Positions 1-8,721 of a DNA stretch of 64,000 bases are shown one piece after another. A program made the translations under genes and the position numbers. Under the pieces are notes generated by a model, which saw only the letters and a list, made by a program, of their open reading frames with translations, was not told the DNA's origin and ran no database searches. Source of the stretch: Paenibacillus tritici (GTDB lineage: Bacteria; Bacillota; Bacilli; Paenibacillales; Paenibacillaceae); assembly GCF_013204885.1 (NCBI RefSeq), contig NZ_JABMKX010000004.1, forward strand, positions 62,001 to 126,000, in the 5' to 3' direction. The first letter of the stretch is position 1. Each line of letters starts with the position of its first letter.

Positions 1-600
1 TACAACGAAGGAGCTCTGGAACAGATAGGTGGCCTGCCGTGCGCCGTTCCAGAACTTAACGCCAGGTGCCATCAGCACAGGCTGCAGATTGAGCATGTCC
101 ACATTTTTGAGCGAGATGAGGATGGTGACCAGAATAGAGCCTACAATCAGCGGCAGATAGAAAGAATGGATATAAGAGAACTTCAGAACATTGCGCCTGG
201 AGGACAGAAGACTGATGAGCAGCATCAGGAATATAGTTGCTTCTATCGGCGTTTTTTTATACAGCACGGTTGTGGCCACATCCCCGAACTGGCGTACGGT
301 GAGGCCGGTCAGCACAATGAACAGCAGCATGATAGCCAGGGTGAATACAGCGGCAAGCGGACGCCCGATCAGCCGGCGGCTGAACACAAACAGGGTCTCC
401 TGGGGGAAACGCTGGCACAGGGAGACCAGCAGCCAATAGATGATGAAGGAGATCAGCACACCGCTTAACGCCACGAACGGAGCGCTGGTGTTGCCCGCTT
501 CTGTCATATAGCGCGGGAAGCTCAGGATTCCCACTCCGATAATCGTGCTGCTCATCACGGCTACCGCGCGCAGCGTTGTGATCTGGCGTGGCTTATTCAT
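1..600 (-). CDS. GerAB-family spore germination permease (partial, C-terminus off the left edge)
   Basis: The first 200 residues of an integral membrane subunit of a GerA-type nutrient germinant receptor, which acts in the spore inner membrane. The protein begins MNKPRQITTLRAVAVMSSTI and continues as successive hydrophobic helices typical of the APC-like GerAB/YndE fold; the rest is cut by the window edge. The ATG at 598-600 overlaps the stop of the upstream GerAA gene (shared ATGAATAA), so the two are translationally coupled in one operon, as in gerA, gerB and gerK. Which paralogue and which germinant cannot be told. A GerAC lipoprotein gene is expected further left. Confidence 0.85.
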   Translation of the reverse strand, partial: MNKPRQITTLRAVAVMSSTIIGVGILSFPRYMTEAGNTSAPFVALSGVLISFIIYWLLVSLCQRFPQETLFVFSRRLIGRPLAAVFTLAIMLLFIVLTGLTVRQFGDVATTVLYKKTPIEATIFLMLLISLLSSRRNVLKFSYIHSFYLPLIVGSILVTILISLKNVDMLNLQPVLMAPGVKFWNGARQATYLFQSSFVV

Positions 601-2197
601 TCTTCTCATCTCCCTGCCTGAGAATCTGGTCTATCGCCCGGGACGGAACACTGCGGGGCAGCCTGTCACTATCCTGGGTATGCAGGAAGCTGGGACGGCG
701 GCGCATCCACCATAGCGGCGCCCTTACCAGAGTATCCTTGAGATCGCGCCATTTGCCCGGAATGAACGGGGACATATACGGAACCCCGAAGGATTCCAGG
801 AACAACAGATGGTTCAGAATCAGAATCGTGCCGATCATGCCGCCATATAGGCCGAACATACCGGACAGGATGATTAGCGGAAAGCGCAGCATTCGCAGGG
901 CAATTGCCGCATTATAGGCGGGGGTGGCGAACGAACCGATCGTCGTCAGAGCTACTATAACAACAGTGATCGGGCTGGCCAGCCCGGCGCCTACCGCTGC
1001 CTGTCCGATGACAAGGACGCCTACAATAGATAATGCACCGCCGATCATCTGCGGCAGACGGATCGTCGCCTCACGCAGGACCTCCATGGACACCTCCATG
1101 ATCAGCACCTCCACAACTGCCGGGAACGGTACGCCCGCTCTTCCGCCCGAGATGGCCACCGCAAAATCCGTAGGCAGCAGTTCGGGGTTGAACGAGATGA
1201 CAGAAACATATAACGCCGGGAAAAAAAGCGAGCAGGCCAAAGCAATCAGCCGGATGATGCGGATCAGGCTGCCCATAATGAAGCGCTCCGTGTAATCATC
1301 CATCGTCTGAAAGAACTGATTGAACAGGGCGGGAACAATCAAGGCAAACGGCGAGCCATCGACGAGAATGGCCACCCGCCCTTCCAGGAGTGCGGCAACG
1401 GTCTTGTCCGGCCGCTCGGTGCTCTGCACCTGCGGGAAAGGGGACAGGGGCTGGTCTTCGATGAACTGCTCAATGTACCCGGCATCCAGGATGCCGTCGG
1501 TATGAATCATCGAGATTCTGCGCATGGCTTCCGCAACCAGAGCACTGTCAGCGAGGCTGTCTATGTAACACAGAGCCACTCTAGACTGGGTACGCGTACC
1601 GAGCGGACTGATCTCAATCCGGAAGTCCGTACTCTGCAGCCGGTAGCGCAGCAGGGAGAGGTTATTCTCCAGCTTTTCCACATAGCCTTCCCGGGGACCC
1701 CGGATCACCTGCTCCGTCTGCGGCTGCTCTACACCGCGCATCTCGATCTGCCGCATGTCCAGGTGGAGCGCTTCGGGAACCCCGTCAATCAACAGAATGA
1801 GGTCCCCCTTCACGGCGGCCGGAGGAAGCCTGGACAGGTCTGCCGTAGTTGTCCCTTGTGTGACCTGGACTACTGTGCTCCAGATATAATGGGTCATTCC
1901 GGCTGCTTGATCCGGCATTCCCGGATGTTCAGAGGGGCGTGCCATTAGCGGCTTCAGCACATGCTCACGGACCTGCTCCGTATTCACGAGGGAAGAGAAG
2001 AAGATCATCGCGGCCTGGTGGGTTCCGAAGAGCTGAAAGTCCCGTACGACCAGATCGCCGTTCTCCCCGAGCCGTGCCAGAAGCTCCTGGATATCGGTCT
2101 TCAGGTTGCCTGTAAGCTGGCTGCCGCTGGCCGGCTGCGGCGAAGAAGCCTGCTGCTTGTGTAAGTAGGAGGTGTATTTATCCTTCCAATCTTGCAA
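593..2197 (-). CDS. GerAA-family spore germination protein
   Basis: The GerAA/GerBA/GerKA subunit of a germinant receptor, 534 aa with the start chosen here. A large soluble N-terminal domain (about residues 1-290) is followed by several membrane segments (about 310-470) and a basic cytoplasmic tail. An ATG at 2221 would add eight residues, but a strong Shine-Dalgarno sequence, AAGGAGG at 2206-2212, lies inside that extension and sits 8 nt before a TTG at 2195-2197, so TTG is the better start (MQDWKDKYTSYLHKQQ). The stop overlaps the start of the GerAB gene. Receptor genes of this kind are usually expressed in the forespore under sigma-G; no promoter was identified. Confidence 0.88.
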   Translation of the reverse strand: MQDWKDKYTSYLHKQQASSPQPASGSQLTGNLKTDIQELLARLGENGDLVVRDFQLFGTHQAAMIFFSSLVNTEQVREHVLKPLMARPSEHPGMPDQAAGMTHYIWSTVVQVTQGTTTADLSRLPPAAVKGDLILLIDGVPEALHLDMRQIEMRGVEQPQTEQVIRGPREGYVEKLENNLSLLRYRLQSTDFRIEISPLGTRTQSRVALCYIDSLADSALVAEAMRRISMIHTDGILDAGYIEQFIEDQPLSPFPQVQSTERPDKTVAALLEGRVAILVDGSPFALIVPALFNQFFQTMDDYTERFIMGSLIRIIRLIALACSLFFPALYVSVISFNPELLPTDFAVAISGGRAGVPFPAVVEVLIMEVSMEVLREATIRLPQMIGGALSIVGVLVIGQAAVGAGLASPITVVIVALTTIGSFATPAYNAAIALRMLRFPLIILSGMFGLYGGMIGTILILNHLLFLESFGVPYMSPFIPGKWRDLKDTLVRAPLWWMRRRPSFLHTQDSDRLPRSVPSRAIDQILRQGDEKNE

Positions 2198-2384
2198 ATA
2201 GGTTACCTCCTTAACAGGCAATTGGATTGAATCTATATAAAGTGTTGCTTGATCTTGCTGTTTTTATGTAATTTCTAGGCAACAAGCTCTGAAAGAGTGC
2301 TAGGATATCTGCTTCAGGCGGTTGCTTGGCAGCCTGTTGCCCGGTAAACTAAAAGATAGAAAGTCTTAAGGAGTATGAAGAGCT

Positions 2385-4211
2385 ATGGAGATGCAAGGAA
2401 CATTAATGGAGCAGGCCCAGGCCGAGCTGCAAAAATATTACGGTTATCCCGATTTCCGGGAGGGCCAGAAAAAAATTGTGAACAATCTGCTGGAAGGCCG
2501 CGATACGCTGGGTATTCTGCCTACCGGAGGCGGCAAATCCATCTGTTATCAGGTTCCGGCGCTGCTGCAGCCGGGGCTTACACTGGTAGTCTCACCCCTG
2601 ATTTCACTGATGAAGGACCAGGTGGATGCGCTGACTACGGCAGGGATTCCGGCGGCCTATATCAACAGCACCTTAAGCGGTAAAGAAGTAAATGATCGCA
2701 TCCGCGCTGCCCGCCGTGGTGAACTGAAGCTGCTCTACGTAGCCCCTGAGCGTCTGGAGCTGGACTGGTTCCGCCTGGAAATGGCGGGTCTGTCCATCTC
2801 CTGTGTGGCTGTCGATGAGGCGCACTGCGTCTCGCAGTGGGGTCATGACTTCCGCACCAGTTATCTGGCGGTCTCCCCGTTCGTGGAAGAGCTGCCGCAG
2901 CGTCCGATTCTGGCCGCCTTCACAGCTACGGCTACCCCGGAGGTCATGGAGGATATGGTCCGGCTGCTGCGCCTGCGTGAGCCGGGCGTCTTCATGACCG
3001 GACTTGGCCGCGATAATCTGGCGATGTCAGTGCTGCGCGGAGAGAACAAACGCGAGTTCGTGCTGGATTATGCGGCGCAGCATGCCCACCAGCCGGGCAT
3101 CGTCTATGCCGCCACCCGCAAAGAGGTGGATGATCTCTATCAGCGCCTCCAGGCCGCAGGCGTTACAGCCGGGCGCTATCATGCCGGAATGAACGACCAG
3201 GAGCGGGCGGACAGCCAGGAAGGCTTCCTCTATGACGATATCCGTGTCATGGTCGCCACGAATGCCTTCGGGATGGGGATCGACAAGTCCAATGTACGTT
3301 ATGTCATTCATTACAATATGCCGAAGAACATGGAGGCTTATGTCCAGGAGGCGGGCCGTGCCGGGCGTGACGGGGAGCCGAGTGATTGTATTCTGCTCTT
3401 CAGTGCGCAGGATATCATGACCCAGAAGTTCCTGATTGAGCAGAACCCGCAGGACACGGAACGCAAAGCCAATGAATACCGCAAGCTCCAGCAGATGATT
3501 GATTACTGCTACACCACCCGCTGTCTGCGCAGTGCGCAGCTCGACTATTTCGGGGAGAGCCATGACGATGACCATTGCGGGATCTGCAGTTCCTGTACCG
3601 ACGAGCGTGAGCTGGTGAATATCACCGTAGACGCGCAGAAGATCTTCTCCTGCATCCACCGGATGCGGGAGCGCTACGGCGTGGCGCTGGTCTCATCCGT
3701 GCTGAAGGGCTCGCGTAACCAGAAGGTGCTGCAATACGGCTTCGAGAAGCTGCCGACCCACGGCGCCATGTCCAGCCGCAGCGAGAAGGAAATTACCGAG
3801 ATCATCAATATGCTGATCTCGGAAGGATATCTGGCCTTGTCTGAAGGCCAGTATCCGGTGGTCCGGCTGCAGCCGCTGGCAGCCGAGGTGCTGCGCGGCC
3901 AGCGCCAGGTGCATCAGCGCGTGGCCCGGACGCTGGTCACCTCCGGCACGCGGGACCGCAGCCGTTCGCGCGACACTTCGCCGTCGGCTGTCAACGAGAC
4001 GGTGTTCGAGCAGCTGCGCCTGATCCGCCGCGAGCTGGCAGGGCGCGAGCATGTGCCTTCGTACATCATTTTCAATGATGCAACGCTGCGCGAGATGAGC
4101 GTGGTTTGTCCGCAGACGGAAGCGGAGATGCTGAGGGTGAAGGGTGTCGGTGAAGTGAAGTACCGGAAGTACGGCAAGGCCTTCCTGGAGTTTTTTCAAA
4201 ATGACATGTAA
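2385..4211 (+). CDS. recQ: ATP-dependent DNA helicase RecQ
   Basis: A 3'-5' superfamily 2 DNA helicase of 608 aa, the normal RecQ length, acting in recombination and replication-fork repair. Visible parts in order: the N-terminal motif 0 region (YPDFREGQKK, about 21-30), Walker A (LPTGGGKS, about 45-52), DEAH box followed by the RecQ-specific aromatic loop (VDEAHCVSQWGHDFR, about 143-157), helicase motif VI (QEAGRAGRDGEPS), a zinc-binding cysteine cluster (CGICSSC, about 400) in the RQC region, and a C-terminal HRDC domain (about 525-600). The ATG at 2385 has AAGGAG at 2368-2373. The downstream radical SAM gene begins only 15 nt after the stop, so the two may be co-transcribed. Confidence 0.97.
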   Translation: MEMQGTLMEQAQAELQKYYGYPDFREGQKKIVNNLLEGRDTLGILPTGGGKSICYQVPALLQPGLTLVVSPLISLMKDQVDALTTAGIPAAYINSTLSGKEVNDRIRAARRGELKLLYVAPERLELDWFRLEMAGLSISCVAVDEAHCVSQWGHDFRTSYLAVSPFVEELPQRPILAAFTATATPEVMEDMVRLLRLREPGVFMTGLGRDNLAMSVLRGENKREFVLDYAAQHAHQPGIVYAATRKEVDDLYQRLQAAGVTAGRYHAGMNDQERADSQEGFLYDDIRVMVATNAFGMGIDKSNVRYVIHYNMPKNMEAYVQEAGRAGRDGEPSDCILLFSAQDIMTQKFLIEQNPQDTERKANEYRKLQQMIDYCYTTRCLRSAQLDYFGESHDDDHCGICSSCTDERELVNITVDAQKIFSCIHRMRERYGVALVSSVLKGSRNQKVLQYGFEKLPTHGAMSSRSEKEITEIINMLISEGYLALSEGQYPVVRLQPLAAEVLRGQRQVHQRVARTLVTSGTRDRSRSRDTSPSAVNETVFEQLRLIRRELAGREHVPSYIIFNDATLREMSVVCPQTEAEMLRVKGVGEVKYRKYGKAFLEFFQNDM

Positions 4212-4226
4212 AGAAGGTTATAAGGC

Positions 4227-6239
4227 ATGAGAATCGTCCTGGCCACATTAAATGCCAAATATATTCATACCTCGCTTGCGATCCGGCTGCTGAAGGCGTA
4301 TAGCGAGCATGAATTCAAGGATATCCTTTTGGCGGAATATACCATCAAAGATCCCGCGATGAACATCGTGTCTGACCTTTTTCAGAAGCAGCCGGATGTG
4401 ATTGGCTTCTCCTGTTATATCTGGAACATCGAAGAGACGATCAAGCTGGTCGGCATTCTCAAGCAGGTGATGCCGGAGGTGAAGATTGTGCTCGGCGGGC
4501 CGGAGGTATCCTATGAACCGCTGTACTGGATGAAGCGGGAAGCCGGAGTGGACTTCATCGTGAACGGTGACGGGGAGGAGACCTTCCATCATCTGCTCCA
4601 GGAGATCCGGGACGGCCACAAGTACCATTTCGTCTACGGTGCGGCGTACCGCAAAGGCGAGGAGCTGATCGTCAACCCTCCCCGTCCCAAAAGCGACCTC
4701 AATACCCTGCCGACCCCGCACCGGTTCGCCGAGGATCTGCCGGAGCTGAGCAAGCGGATTGTGTATTTTGAGACCAGCCGGGGATGTCCCTTCAACTGCC
4801 AGTTCTGCCTGTCCAGCATTGAGGTGGGCGTGCGTTATTATGATATTGAACGGGTGAAGTCCGATCTGCTGTATCTGATCGAAGGCGGGGCCAAGGTCAT
4901 CAAGTTCCTGGACCGTACCTTCAACATCAACCGCAATTATGCGATGGAAATGTTCCAGTTCCTGATCGACAATCATCAGGGCTGCGTGTTCCAGTTCGAG
5001 ATTACCGCCGATATTATGCGTCCCGAGGTGCTGGATTTCCTGGCACAGAATGCGCCTCCCGGAGTCTTCCGCTTCGAGATCGGCGTCCAGTCCACGAATG
5101 ACGAGACGAATGAGCTGGTCAAGCGCCGCCAGAACTTCACCAAGCTGTCGCGCACCGTGATGAAGATCAAGGCCAGCGGCAATATCGACCAGCATCTCGA
5201 TCTGATCGCCGGATTGCCGATGGAGGATTATGCCACCTTCCGCAAGACCTTCAATGATGTATTCGCCATGGAGCCGGAGGAGCTACAGTTAGGCTTCCTC
5301 AAAATGCTGCGCGGCACCGGGCTGCGCGCCCAGGCCGCCAAATACGACTATACGTATATGGAGCATGCGCCATACGAGATTCTCAGCAGCCATGTGATGC
5401 CGTTCTCGGATATTATCCGGCTCAAGCGGCTGGAGGATGTGCTGGAGAAGTACTGGAACAGCCAGCGGCTGGCTCATTCCGTCAAGTACCTGATCCGCTA
5501 TGTCTTCCCGTCCCCGTTCGACTTCTTCCAGGAGTTCGGTGACTACTGGGAAGAACGGGGCTGGCAGAAGATCGGGCATCAGCTGGAGGATCTGTTCACC
5601 CGGCTGCATAACTTCCTGACGGACCGTGGCACGGCCTCCATGGAGATTGTCACCGGCCTGATGAAGCTGGACTACTTCCTGGCCCATAAGTACAAGCCGC
5701 GCAAGATCTGGTGGGAGGATGTACTCGATAAGTCAGAGTGGGCGAAATACCTGAAGCAGATTGCGGAGCAGCCGGAGCGGATCTCGGCCAAGCTGGCCAA
5801 GTCCCGTGTCAGCGAACGGGAGCTGCAAAAGTTCATCGTGCTGGATGTGCTGCCCTTCCGGCTGGAGCCGGTGCTGGCGTCGATCAGCGGGCTGCGGTTC
5901 GACGGCTTGGCTGGCGCGGAAGCAGAGCCGCAGACTGAAGCTGCGGCTGAGGGCGGCGCTGGAGCTGGATCGGCGGCTGTAGACGCCGATGGTTTGGCGG
6001 GCGGCCTGGTAGAGAATCTGAGGCTGCACATGGCGGTTAGCGGGAGCGGCAAGAATGAGGGCGGTATGGTTGCTGCCGGGCAAGCAGACGCAATGCATTC
6101 AGCAGTAGCGATAGCCGAAGGAATCGTACCGGCCCCGGCCGATGCGCATCCGGGTGCAAGGGACGGCCGAACGCTGCTGGTCGTCCTGTATCAGCAGGAC
6201 GAGAGCCAGCGGGCGCAGTATTACGCTTTGTCTTTATAG
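4227..6239 (+). CDS. B12-binding domain radical SAM protein (DUF4080-type)
   Basis: A 670-aa radical SAM enzyme with an N-terminal cobalamin-binding-like domain (about 1-140) and a [4Fe-4S] cluster motif CPFNCQFC (CxxxCxxC) near residues 186-193. A DUF4080-type C-terminal region follows. The substrate is unknown; the architecture resembles class B radical SAM methyltransferases and related anaerobic enzymes. The last ~110 residues are unusual: an alanine/glycine/glutamate-rich linker (about 560-600) precedes a short ordered end (TLLVVLYQQDESQRAQYY), which looks like an added flexible tether. The gene follows recQ by 15 nt with a GAAGGT ribosome site. No function should be assigned beyond radical SAM chemistry. 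Confidence 0.85.
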   Translation: MRIVLATLNAKYIHTSLAIRLLKAYSEHEFKDILLAEYTIKDPAMNIVSDLFQKQPDVIGFSCYIWNIEETIKLVGILKQVMPEVKIVLGGPEVSYEPLYWMKREAGVDFIVNGDGEETFHHLLQEIRDGHKYHFVYGAAYRKGEELIVNPPRPKSDLNTLPTPHRFAEDLPELSKRIVYFETSRGCPFNCQFCLSSIEVGVRYYDIERVKSDLLYLIEGGAKVIKFLDRTFNINRNYAMEMFQFLIDNHQGCVFQFEITADIMRPEVLDFLAQNAPPGVFRFEIGVQSTNDETNELVKRRQNFTKLSRTVMKIKASGNIDQHLDLIAGLPMEDYATFRKTFNDVFAMEPEELQLGFLKMLRGTGLRAQAAKYDYTYMEHAPYEILSSHVMPFSDIIRLKRLEDVLEKYWNSQRLAHSVKYLIRYVFPSPFDFFQEFGDYWEERGWQKIGHQLEDLFTRLHNFLTDRGTASMEIVTGLMKLDYFLAHKYKPRKIWWEDVLDKSEWAKYLKQIAEQPERISAKLAKSRVSERELQKFIVLDVLPFRLEPVLASISGLRFDGLAGAEAEPQTEAAAEGGAGAGSAAVDADGLAGGLVENLRLHMAVSGSGKNEGGMVAAGQADAMHSAVAIAEGIVPAPADAHPGARDGRTLLVVLYQQDESQRAQYYALSL

Positions 6240-6275
6240 GGAAGAGTGACCTGATCTCACCAGACACAGGCCACG

Positions 6276-6350
6276 TGTAGGTGAAAAACCGAACACATTC
6301 GGCGTTGCGGAGGCGCGTGGGCCAAATGTAAGCGAAAAACCCAGTACATT
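6276..6350 (+). repeat. Pair of 24-nt direct repeats, 51 nt apart
   Basis: Two imperfect 24-nt copies lie at 6276-6299 and 6327-6350. Both read TGTA, then a GAAAAACC core, then ACATT at the end, and they differ at a few positions. They sit in the 206-nt gap between the radical SAM gene and the histidine phosphatase. The remainder of the gap holds repeated GGCC-containing words but no gene or clear terminator. Confidence 0.6.
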
Positions 6351-6445
6351 GACAGTTGGCCGACTACAGTGACATCGCTGGGGGCCAGGCTTGCCCTGAA
6401 TGGAGAATGGCAGCTTTATGCTCCATTTGGTCTGGAGGATTCTAA

Positions 6446-7018
6446 ATGACGCAATTTTATCTCATCCGCCATGGTGAACCCGATTGGGAGATTAATGAAC
6501 TGTACCAATTGAAGGGGCATGGCCGGGACCTGGTCCCTCTTACGGATACGGGGGTTCGCCAAGTATACGAGGCCGCGAAGGATGAACGTTTACAAGCAGC
6601 GGAGATTATCGTTTCTTCTCCATATACAAGAGCACTTCAAACGGCAGCTATTTTATCCAAGGAACTGGGTTTGGACATAAGAATTGAATTCGATCTAAGG
6701 GAATGGCAGCCGGACTTAACCTTTCAATACGGTTCATTGGAGCGGCTAACTGAGCTGGGGAACGATTATGATGCTAACCATGGAGTTTACCCTCCCGGAG
6801 AGACCAAACCTTGGGAATCCAAGGAAATGCTGAGTAGCCGCGTGGAGAAGGTGATTGACCAATATCTCGGGTTTCAAAAGGTGATCATTACCGGACACGG
6901 GATGGCTATCCGTACCCTGATAGGGGAAGCTGCAGAAACACCGCATGCTTCAATTAGCGAGTATACTAAAACAGGGAGTCCTCTGAAATCTAAGCTATTC
7001 TCAACAGTACATCATTGA
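6446..7018 (+). CDS. Histidine phosphatase family protein
   Basis: A 190-aa member of the phosphoglycerate mutase-like histidine phosphatase superfamily. The catalytic RHG motif is at residues 8-10 (YLIRHGEPDW), a conserved Arg lies in SSPYTRALQTA (about 51-61), and the second catalytic His is in VIITGHGMAIRTL (about residue 151). The glutamate after RHG and the short length fit a phosphatase rather than a glycolytic mutase. The substrate cannot be predicted. The start is supported by a GGAGG sequence (tctGGAGGattctaaATG). The gene stands alone between repeat-bearing gaps. Confidence 0.85.
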   Translation: MTQFYLIRHGEPDWEINELYQLKGHGRDLVPLTDTGVRQVYEAAKDERLQAAEIIVSSPYTRALQTAAILSKELGLDIRIEFDLREWQPDLTFQYGSLERLTELGNDYDANHGVYPPGETKPWESKEMLSSRVEKVIDQYLGFQKVIITGHGMAIRTLIGEAAETPHASISEYTKTGSPLKSKLFSTVHH

Positions 7019-7319
7019 GATTTACCTCTATGCAGTGTTAAAATCACTAACGAGATGCCAATAAAGGAGCCTACACCTATCATGTGGACTACTCTGTAAG
7101 GATTAATTAACCGGAAGAATGCCAGATCAGCAATAGTGGAGATCACTATGCTATTAGGCATGACTTTCTTTAATCTTACAGGGTATGCAGGGTAGGTTTG
7201 CTTCATAGACCGACACTTCTGCGGATACCTTCGGGTATCCTTTTTTGTTGCCGGGATACCGCATCTCTATGGCTTCTTGCCTGCTTAACCTCCTAAATAG
7301 TGAACGGGGGAACGAATAT

Positions 7320-8168
7320 ATGCAACCTAAATTGGTCCTAATCGAGGGCTTACCCGGCTTCGGGAAATCCACAACAGCGCAACTGATTTCTGACATTCTT
7401 ACGGAGATGAACATCCCGGTCCGGCTCTTTCTGGAGGGGGATTTAGATCATCCGGCGGATTATGAGGGCGTCGCTTGCCTTACCAAAGCCGAATACGATG
7501 AGCTATGGATGACCAGCGGGAATACAAGGAATATATTAGCTTCACGAACTACTTATCAGGCCAGCCATTACCTTGTGGAATACCGTAAAATCCTAAATGA
7601 ATACGGGTCCCTTGTGCCAAAGGAATGGATGGATGTTTTTGCCCGGAATGATGTGTATGAATTGCCGCTCGCTCAGAACAGGGAACTGATTACGGCAAGA
7701 TGGAGGCAGTTTGCGGAGCAGGCTTTGCAGAGGCCGGACACGTATGTGTTTGAGTGTTGTTTTATACAGAACCCTGTGACCATGGGGATGATTAAGCATG
7801 ATGCAGCCAAGGAAGACACTATAAGCTACCCTCTGGAACTGGAGGCCATAATAGCGGAATTGAATCCGCTTCTGATTTATGTTGAACAGGATAATCTGGA
7901 GCATGCTTTCCATAAAGCGGTCCGCGAGAGACCCCTGGAGTGGTCGGAAGGATTCGTCGAATATTACACCAAACAAGGCTATGGCTTAAGACGGGGTCAC
8001 CTGGGCTTAGAAGGAACTTTGAAGGTTCTTGAGGCAAGAAGGGAGCTGGAGGAAATTATATATAACCGCTTAAATATTTCCAAGACCAAAGTCAATAATT
8101 CATCGTATGATCTTCCGGCGTATAAACAAGTTCTAGCAGGGATGCTGAAGCCTGGAAATCCTGCATGA
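7320..8168 (+). CDS. P-loop NTPase/kinase-like hypothetical protein
   Basis: A 282-aa soluble protein with a Walker A P-loop at residues 10-18 (GLPGFGKST) directly after a beta strand (KLVLIE), the layout of small-molecule kinases and nucleotide-binding proteins. An LFLEGDLDHPADYEG segment resembles the second strand of AAA/kinase folds. The substrate is unknown. An in-frame ATG at 7245 exists, but the GGGGGA ribosome site at about 7306-7311 fits the ATG at 7320, which begins directly at the P-loop domain. Downstream lies a repeat-rich 550-nt gap. Confidence 0.7.
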   Translation: MQPKLVLIEGLPGFGKSTTAQLISDILTEMNIPVRLFLEGDLDHPADYEGVACLTKAEYDELWMTSGNTRNILASRTTYQASHYLVEYRKILNEYGSLVPKEWMDVFARNDVYELPLAQNRELITARWRQFAEQALQRPDTYVFECCFIQNPVTMGMIKHDAAKEDTISYPLELEAIIAELNPLLIYVEQDNLEHAFHKAVRERPLEWSEGFVEYYTKQGYGLRRGHLGLEGTLKVLEARRELEEIIYNRLNISKTKVNNSSYDLPAYKQVLAGMLKPGNPA

Positions 8169-8170
8169 AT

Positions 8171-8350
8171 TGCAACAATCGGTGCTGCTAAGCTATCGGT
8201 ATGGTGGAATCCTGCACCAAGTGCAACAACTGGTGTTGCTAGAGCTCTGATTTGTTGGGAATTATGCAAAAACTGCAGCATTTGTTGCTGCTACGGTACC
8301 ACTATGGCGAGAATCCTGCAAAAGGTGCAACAATGCCTATAATCGCTACT
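8171..8350 (+). repeat. Tandem ~52-bp repeats, each with a short hairpin
   Basis: Four unit starts (TGCAACA or TGCAGCA) at 8171, 8222, 8274 and 8326 give periods of 51, 52 and 52 nt. Units 1-3 carry a 6-bp inverted repeat with a 5-nt loop: GCAACA/TGTTGC in unit 2 becomes GCAGCA/TGCTGC in unit 3, a compensatory change, while unit 1 has one A-C mismatch. The fourth unit is degenerate. The array begins immediately after the stop of the P-loop gene. No ORF runs through it convincingly. Confidence 0.75.
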
Positions 8351-8393
8351 GCCGGGTCGGCGGCAGACTTTGCGGTACAGTGAAGCTAGGGGA

Positions 8394-8600
8394 TTACCGT
8401 CGAGCTTAACTTAGTGCTGTGAGCAAAAGGTTACCGTCGAACTTAACTTAGCGCTGTGAGCAAAGGATTACCGTCGAGCATAGCTTAGCGCTGTGAGCAA
8501 AAGGCTTACCGTCGAGCTTAACTTAGTGCTGTGAGCAAAAGATAACCGTCGAGCTTAACTTGCTACGGCTAAGGATACCGCAGAGCTTAGCTTGTTTGCT
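8394..8600 (+). repeat. Tandem 37-bp repeat array
   Basis: Units beginning TTACCGTCGAGCTTAACTTA start at 8394, 8431, 8468, 8506 and 8543 (periods 37, 37, 38, 37), followed by a degenerate sixth copy near 8575. Each full unit ends GCTGTGAGCAAAAGG. The copies abut, with no variable spacers, so this is a minisatellite-like array and not CRISPR. Its function is unknown. Together with the 52-bp array it fills the gap between 8169 and the terminator at 8624. Confidence 0.8.
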
Positions 8601-8623
8601 AGCTACAGCTAAATAAACCAACA

Positions 8624-8652
8624 AAGAGGCACTCCACCGCGGAGTGCCTCTT
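8624..8652 (-). terminator. Rho-independent terminator of the minus-strand lipase/manA cluster
   Basis: A perfect 12-bp stem, AAGAGGCACTCC / GGAGTGCCTCTT, with a 5-nt loop, lies 70 nt past the stop of the hydrolase gene. Read on the minus strand it is followed by a T-rich stretch (TTTGTTGGTTTATTT). Confidence 0.8.
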
Positions 8653-8721
8653 ATCACCATCTATGCGGATCAACATGAATCAGCGCCATGAATCAGCATT
8701 GTGCTCCACCTGCGCCATAGA

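Noticed and set aside
3027..3659. 210-codon minus-strand frame over recQ
   Set aside because: Antisense to the helicase core; no independent support.
7012..7206. 64-codon minus-strand frame with a hydrophobic end
   Set aside because: Could be a tiny membrane protein, but no ribosome site or recognisable family; overlaps the phosphatase stop. Left unannotated.
8394..8600. Possible CRISPR array
   Set aside because: Units abut without variable spacers, copies are imperfect and no cas genes are near.
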